Source: Struthio camelus (lineage: Eukaryota; Chordata; Aves; Struthioniformes; Struthionidae). Taken from it: a stretch of 64,000 bases of DNA. The stretch covers positions 23,606,997-23,670,996 of the forward strand of contig NC_090953.1 of assembly GCF_040807025.1 (NCBI RefSeq). Reading direction: 5' to 3'. The translations under genes were made by a program, and so were the position numbers. The notes beneath the pieces were generated by a model, which was not told where the DNA came from, did not search any database, and saw only the letters and a program-made list of their open reading frames with translations. This document shows positions 33,901 to 64,000 of this stretch, piece by piece. The number at the start of each line of letters is the position of its first letter. Positions within the stretch are counted from its first letter, which is position 1.

Positions 33901-36251
33901 GTGAGCCCCCGGCCAGGCCTAGACTTTGCTGGGTTTCTGCAGGGTGCTCAGCACAGTACCTGTTCTGTGTCTCCTCAGCGGACAAATGCATTCAGAATGT
34001 CTACCGAGACCTCCGGCTGCACCGCAAGAGCACAAAGGAGTACACGGGCATCCTCTCCAGCCTCCTCATGCAGGACAAGCTGCCCCTGGATGACATCAAG
34101 GCCAGCATCACGGAGATGATGGCAGGAGGAGTGGACACGGTAAGGACCAGGTAGGACTTGTTTGGAGGTCAGGTCCCAGGCAGCTCTGAGCTCTGGCCCT
34201 TTTGCCCTGTTTCAGACCTCCATGACACTCCAGTGGGCCATGTTCGAGCTAGCGCGTTCCCCAGGCATTCAGGAGCAGCTGAGGGCAGAGATCTTGGCCG
34301 CCAAGCAGGACACAGAGGGAGACAGGGTGAAGATGTTGAAAACCATCCGGTTGCTCAAAGCCACCATCAAGGAAACACTCAGGTAATCAGGAGGCAGTAG
34401 CTGATTCTCCCCCATTCGCAAGGCACAAGAACAACCCTCCTCCCCTTACTCCCCAAATCTCTGGTTCCCTTTCACCATGGGAATCCCACAGCATGCCTGG
34501 GACTCGCGCTTCCCCAGCTCCCTGCTGTCCAAGGAGAATGAGCTCCTGTGGTAGGGTGTCTTGCAGCTGATCCTTGTGAAAGAGAGCCACCAACCCATGT
34601 CCAACACTGACCCAGATCACTACTGCCCCAGGGCACCTTTCCAAAGTGGTGAACGGGTCACTCTGGTGTCACCGGGAAGCAGTTTGCAAGGCTCAGTCTG
34701 GAAAAGGTGCACAATCAGTGGTCAGTGAGGGTTTTACACTGCAGAGAGGACACATGAGATGGGGGGAGGGGCCCGTGTTCCCCTGGTCATACCATCCTTC
34801 TTGGACTTGACACCCACCTGGTGCATGGGGATCCTCCAGCAGCTACCACGGCACACGGGTGGCCTCTTGGACACCTCCCCTGACTATCCCTCTCCCCCAG
34901 GCTCCACCCTGTGGCAGTGACCCTGCAGAGATACACCACACAAGAGGTCGTCCTCCAGGATTACCGCATCCCCCCCAAGGTGAGCAGCCTGGCCTGGAGG
35001 AGAGGCATGTAGGGAGCATAAAACCAGAATCTTTCCTCAGCCCCTCTCTGCTTTAGAAGTGACTCTGAATGGAGGTGGGACCCAGGAGATCTGGGATGCT
35101 GGGCACAGCCTGGTGACTTGGTGAGGCAGCCATGGTGCTTGGCTGTGGCCAGGGAGGGGGCCCAGCCCAGCACCACCTTTCCCCACCGCACACAGCCCTG
35201 GCACTGCTGGTTTCCAAAGCACAGATGAAGCCACGTGGCCACAGCAGGGGATTGCAGAGCAGCAGGGAGGCCGTGGGGCTCATCCTTCTTCACTCCTTCA
35301 CAGACGCTGGTGCAGGTCGGGCTTTACGCCATGGGCCGGGATCCTAAGGTCTTCCCCAAGCCAGAGCAGTTCAACCCTGAGCGCTGGCTGGCAACGGGTT
35401 CAAAATACTTCAAGGGCCTGGGCTTCGGATTTGGACCGCGCCAGTGCCTGGGCCGCAGGATCGCCGAGCTGGAGATGCAGCTCTTCCTCATCCACGTAAG
35501 CTTGCTGCCAGCAGAGCCCAGCTGCCGTGGGGGAGAGTCAGGGCAACTAGGCCACTATGGGGGGGAACCCTCTTGCTCCCTCCGCAGCTTCAGAGGAGCA
35601 GGCTGGGTCACTGCCGCAGCCCGTTGACTCCCGCAGATGGGCACTGCTGGGCAGAGTTAGGGCTCAGTGCCCGGTTGGAGGCTCTCCCAGTGAGAGGGGA
35701 AAGGGATCGAAGGCTGCAAGATGCTCAGACGTTGCACCCTTGAGGGACTTGGCATAGCCCAGGGCACGCTCTAACAACCTTGCTGTGGAGCAGAGAAGTC
35801 ATGGATCCTGTTGCCACCCTCACCACTGAGCTCTCTGCTGCTACGAGGATGTGCAGTCCGCGTCCCAGTGCTGGACATGGTCAGTGGAGCAGGCTGACTT
35901 TGCACTGACAGGGATTGGGGAGGGCTCACACGCTCTGTGGGGACAACTTGGTTGTGTCAGCAGTACCTTGCAGTGGGAAAAGGTGATGAAGAGCTGAGTA
36001 CACAGTCCAGCAAAGCCCTGTGCAGAGCCGAAACCAACAGTGAGGGAAACCAGCCCCTGTCTGGCCCTTGGGACCTCCTTATATTTTCATCTTTGGCATT
36101 TTCCACCTGCTTTTTCCCTCCATTCCAGATGCTGGAGAACTTCAAGATTGAAACCAAGAGGGCTGTGGAAGTCGGGACCAAGTTTGATCTCATCCTGATC
36201 CCGGACAAACCCATCCTCCTCACCTTGAGGCCTCTGGAGTCCCAGGCCTGA
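30706..36251 (+). CDS. CYP11A1: Cholesterol side-chain cleavage enzyme, mitochondrial P450scc, 9 exons, complete
   Basis: Converts cholesterol to pregnenolone by three monooxygenations at the matrix face of the inner mitochondrial membrane, with electrons from ferredoxin/ferredoxin reductase. It is the entry step of steroidogenesis. Exons: 30706-30977, 31934-32089, 32410-32609, 33137-33340, 33979-34139, 34216-34382, 34901-34979, 35304-35495, 36129-36251. All have consensus borders and matching phases, and give 517 residues (human 521). The N-terminal ~45 residues are an Arg/Ala-rich matrix-targeting region. The mature part follows with [10 protein letters not shown]-helix AGGVDTTSMTLQ (near 325-336), K-helix KETLR (383-387), FNPERW, and heme loop [12 protein letters not shown] with Cys461 as thiolate ligand (human Cys462). 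The first ATG fits the presequence. No frameshift or missing key residue was seen. Confidence 0.98.
31934..32089 (+). CDS. CYP11A1: CYP11A1 exon 2
   Basis: Encodes [32 protein letters not shown] and PPWVAYRDF. Acceptor TTGCAG; donor CAA|GTGAGT splits a lysine codon. Confidence 0.97.
32410..32609 (+). CDS. CYP11A1: CYP11A1 exon 3
   Basis: Encodes [20 protein letters not shown] (C-helix region with the heme-propionate W-R pair) to [11 protein letters not shown]. Acceptor TCACAG, donor GAGT|GTGAGT. Confidence 0.97.
33137..33340 (+). CDS. CYP11A1: CYP11A1 exon 4
   Basis: Encodes [20 protein letters not shown], the aromatic-rich [19 protein letters not shown] and [16 protein letters not shown]. 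Acceptor TTGCAG, donor CAAG|GTGAGT. Confidence 0.97.
33979..34139 (+). CDS. CYP11A1: CYP11A1 exon 5
   Basis: Encodes [20 protein letters not shown] and [14 protein letters not shown], the first half of the I-helix oxygen-binding motif. Acceptor CCTCAG, donor ACG|GTAAGG. Confidence 0.97.
34216..34382 (+). CDS. CYP11A1: CYP11A1 exon 6
   Basis: Begins [17 protein letters not shown], completing the I-helix, and ends in the K-helix KATIKETL plus a split arginine. Acceptor TTTCAG, donor CAG|GTAATC. Confidence 0.97.
34901..34979 (+). CDS. CYP11A1: CYP11A1 exon 7
   Basis: A 79-base exon, [20 protein letters not shown] then YRIPPK, completing ExxR and the following beta strand. Acceptor CCCCAG, donor AAG|GTGAGC. 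Confidence 0.97.
35304..35495 (+). CDS. CYP11A1: CYP11A1 exon 8 (heme-binding loop)
   Basis: 64 codons, [27 protein letters not shown] and [20 protein letters not shown] with the heme-ligating cysteine. Acceptor TCACAG, donor CAC|GTAAGC. Confidence 0.98.
36129..36251 (+). CDS. CYP11A1: CYP11A1 exon 9 and stop
   Basis: Encodes [20 protein letters not shown] to PLESQA followed by TGA. Acceptor TTCCAG. It matches the C-terminal strand region of P450scc. Confidence 0.97.
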   Translation: MLENFKIETKRAVEVGTKFDLILIPDKPILLTLRPLESQA

Positions 36252-36405
36252 GGGGGCAGAAGAGTCCATTCCCTGGAGATCCTGGGACTGGGCTAGGACA
36301 GCAGGTGTTGGACCGAGCTGGTCCCAGTTAGAGGGGATTCGCGCCTGCATGTCTCTGACAGCCTGGCACATGCTTTACATCCTGGAAAGCTCCCTGTGAT
36401 GTTAC

Positions 36406-36411
36406 AATAAG
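36406..36411 (+). terminator. CYP11A1: Possible CYP11A1 poly(A) signal (variant)
   Basis: The only AATAAA-like hexamer close after the stop is AATAAG at 36406, 155 bases downstream. GATAAA near 36530 is an alternative. There is no canonical AATAAA before the convergent CCDC33 gene, so the 3' end is uncertain. Confidence 0.3.
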
Positions 36412-37213
36412 ACTCCAGCAAAAGGATATGATTTGGGAGAAAGCTGTGAAGCTTTCACGGCTACAGCCTTGGCTTTGTGCCCCCTGCCTCTGCTCCAGTT
36501 CACTCAAGGCTGCGCTTACGCCACTGGGGAGATAAAGCAGAGGAACCTAATCTCAGCATCGCCTGTGCCCTGGGGTGGTTCACGCTGGGCAAGGAGCCCC
36601 GAGGCACATCCCCTGCCAGGGCTCAGGGGCTCCCATGTCTCAGCCCTCCCTGCTTTTATGTTCACCATGGAAAAGGGGTCTGCTCTGTGACAGGGTGTGG
36701 GATGGCAGCAGAGGGAGGCATGACGGGGGTGATTTCCTTCCCCAGCCCACCCAGCCTTGCCAGGCACTGCCGGCTCCCTGCCATAGCTGCTTGAGGCACC
36801 CCCAGACCTCGGGGCTCCTCCGCACGTCCCCAGAGGCTGGGGGAACGTGCTGCTTGGACCATGCGGGGACCAGCTGTCCTGCTGCTCTGAGATCTGCTAA
36901 TGTTTTGCTTCCCCTCTGATTTGCTCTGTAACTTAGTCATGCAGCAAAAGCACTGGATACTCTTCATGAGCATGAACAGTACATTTCTGAATCTTTCTCC
37001 AGAGTCCTGTGCAAAGCGTGTCCCAGGGTGGGGAGATCAAGGGCAGCCACAGACCAGCAGAAACACCTCCCACAGCCTCACTGCTCCAGTTCTGCCGTGC
37101 GCTAGGGCAGAGGGTCCAGTGTTTGGTGTCTCTTCACAGGAGCCGTGGGGTCCAGTGGCATTTTCTGGTGGGAAATGGGAATACCTCTTATTTCCTAGCT
37201 TGGCAATCTCTGG
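36412..37213. other. Tail-to-tail spacer between CYP11A1 and CCDC33
   Basis: About 0.8 kb between the CYP11A1 3' end (+) and the last CCDC33 exon (-). It probably holds both 3' UTRs. On the minus strand a CATAAA variant lies at 36655-36660. No open frame here looks coding. Confidence 0.5.
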
Positions 37214-62166
<24,953 letters not shown>

Positions 62167-64000
62167 CTGGAAGGAGAGAGCAGCCGTCAGCGCGGCCCCA
62201 AGCGGGAGCCGGTGGGAGGCCGGGGCAGTCGGGCAGGCGAGGGAGGTTCGGGGACGGTCTAGAAGAAGGGGCAGAGGCGATGTGAGCGTCGCTCGAGCCA
62301 CCCGAGACAACTCTCCTCCCCTACTCCCTTGGGTTAGGGGACACCTCACATCCCTTCTGCCCTCCCCTCCGGGCTCGCAGACCCTTTCGCCTGGCGGTCC
62401 CCGCTCACGGCAAGCGGAAATCCCCAATCGCCTCCATCCCCGTAGGGAAGACGGGCCGTCTGCCGCTGCCGGCAGCTGCCCGCTCCCCTGCTGCTCTGAT
62501 CCCGCTCAGGCTTGCGATGCCCAGCGCTGGCCACAAAGGATGTGACCCTTCACGAGTTTAAATATACATGTATGCGCAGGCACGCACATGCATCTCGAGA
62601 AGCAACCGCGTTCAGACCCCAGACGTCTCCAAGGGGCTGAAGGCGAAGCCCTTGAACAACTGGCACCAGCGTAGCTTAGGTTTCTAAGAAGCCAGGACTG
62701 GCCACGGATCCATCTAATCTGCCTCCCTGTCCCTGACACAGTCCAAGGGGAAGCAAAAGAGAGCCCCGTCCAGCTGTCCGCGTGCACTTCTGCATCACTT
62801 CCTTCCTGCAAGAGCACCCGCCGGGACCCGAAGCGCGACATGGGGGTGACACGCTTCCCGGCCTGATACGAGGCTGGGCTACCTGCAGACATCTGCAGTC
62901 TCGGGATCCTTCCAGGCTTCCTGCAAAAACCAGCCTGGAAACAGCAGCTCGCGTCCCTCGCTCGAGCGAAGCGCCCGCGGGAGGGCAGCGCGGCGAGAGC
63001 CCGCGGCGCCCATCGACAGCTCGGAGGCGCGCCGAGGAGGATACGCTTCCAACCGCGGGTCGGTCTGCAGGCTAGAAACATGCCTCGCTCCCCCCAGCTT
63101 TGTGGCCCCTCCCAGGGCTCCTTTTGTCCCCAAGCCACTCGAAGCAGAGGACGTGACACCCGCCGGCTGGAAGCCGTCCTCACCCGTGGCCCGGTCCCCC
63201 TCGGCACGGCCACGTCCCCACAGCAACGCCGGCTCGACAGACCCGCCGCGGCGGCAAGGACGCGCGCCCGTGCGCTGACGCCAAGCCTCTTTCCTTGGCC
63301 TCCCTCACATCTCTATTTCTTCCCTTGCTTTAACGCAAACAGGCAATTTAGCTCCGGTTTTGGGGCACGGCTCAGCCCGCGCCGTCGACAATCGCAAGCC
63401 TGAGCCTTTTGTGGCGAGGGGAGCTGATGGAAGGCACGCCGCCCTCTCTTTATGCTGCCGTCAAGGCCTCCTCTTCCCTTCCCCCAGCTTAATGACTGAC
63501 TGGAGAGACAGAAGACTTAACTCCTGCTTGGCCAACTTGCCGAGGCAACGAGACGCTCAAACGCACGCGTGAAGCTGGGAGATCCAGCAGCGCCCGGGAG
63601 CACGTCCCCAAACTCATCGTGCACCTACAGGACTTCGCCAAGGCGCAGCAGCGGCCAAGCGCCGGACCGAACGCGTCCCGGTCTACCCCTGCTCCTTGCT
63701 TTTCCACGCTGCGCCCGCTGCTGGCCTTTTCGCGTGGGTGACGCATGCTTTTCAGCAAGAGTTTAATTTATATGTAGATTTTGTTTTTCTCCGGGTTGCG
63801 GAAAGAGGAAAGAGCGAGGGGAAAACGCGCTGGGGTCACATCGCAGATGAGGGTCTTCTCTGCTACCCGGAGATGATAGATCACCCTCGGCAACTCCACG
63901 AGCTTCGCGACTGCAGAGAGGCTGATGAAAACAAGTATTCCTTGCTTCTGGGGTTGGGGGACAACCAAACACCCAGGTATAGAAAAGAAAGGAAAGGGCA
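62167..64000 (-). other. CCDC33: Region upstream of the first recognised CCDC33 exon
   Basis: The exon at 62166 begins inside the C2 domain and needs a preceding exon ending in phase 1. I found none that I can support here. CpG-rich with mixed patches; open segments near 63590 and 63850 are discussed under findings. In mammals STRA6 lies next, in head-to-head orientation, but no STRA6 exon is visible. Confidence 0.45.

Larger units (their letters stand above)
30978..36128 (+). other. CYP11A1: CYP11A1 introns 1-8
   Basis: Eight introns of 76 bases (intron 5) to 956 bases (intron 1), a compact arrangement. I see no repeats, additional exons or RNA genes in them. Confidence 0.75.

Overview
This is genomic DNA from a vertebrate, almost certainly a bird. 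Genes are split by GT-AG introns, GC and CpG content is high with long CpG-dense stretches as on avian microchromosomes, minisatellites are GC-rich, and two 5'-truncated CR1 LINE fragments of the avian type are present. The gene order is SEMA7A, CYP11A1, CCDC33, with the last gene in the opposite orientation. This is the conserved block known from human 15q24, and from chicken chromosome 10 as I recall it. I cannot name the species.

Layout. (1) 1-19890, + strand: SEMA7A, a GPI-anchored semaphorin. Thirteen coding exons, matching mammalian exons 2-14, run from 7336 to 18161 and all splice phases agree. The signal-peptide exon appears to lie left of the window. The first 7.3 kb is therefore intron 1, CpG-rich at its left end. 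A 3'UTR of about 1.7 kb ends at an AATAAA at 19867. (2) 19890-30600: intergenic. It holds a CpG-dense block (about 20.0-23.6 kb), a CR1 fragment, and two GC-rich tandem-repeat arrays (27.9-28.5 kb and 29.4-29.97 kb). (3) 30706-36251, + strand: a complete CYP11A1 of nine exons and 517 codons, encoding the mitochondrial cholesterol side-chain cleavage P450. (4) 37214-62166, - strand: CCDC33, tail-to-tail with CYP11A1. C2-domain exons lie at the right and coiled-coil exons at the left. The extreme N-terminus and one internal join are unresolved. A 20-bp-class minisatellite and a CpG-dense stretch lie in its introns. (5) 62167-64000: probable 5' part of CCDC33 with no exon I can assign.

The genes share no pathway. 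SEMA7A is a cell-surface guidance and immune ligand, CYP11A1 starts steroid hormone synthesis in mitochondria, and CCDC33 is a testis-biased coiled-coil protein. The grouping is old synteny. I found no prokaryotic-type system, CRISPR array, tRNA or rRNA. The observations most worth checking are the replacement of the mammalian RGD tripeptide in SEMA7A, the CpG-dense gene-free interior of CCDC33, the minisatellite just upstream of CYP11A1, and a few protein-like segments that belong to no gene I recognise.
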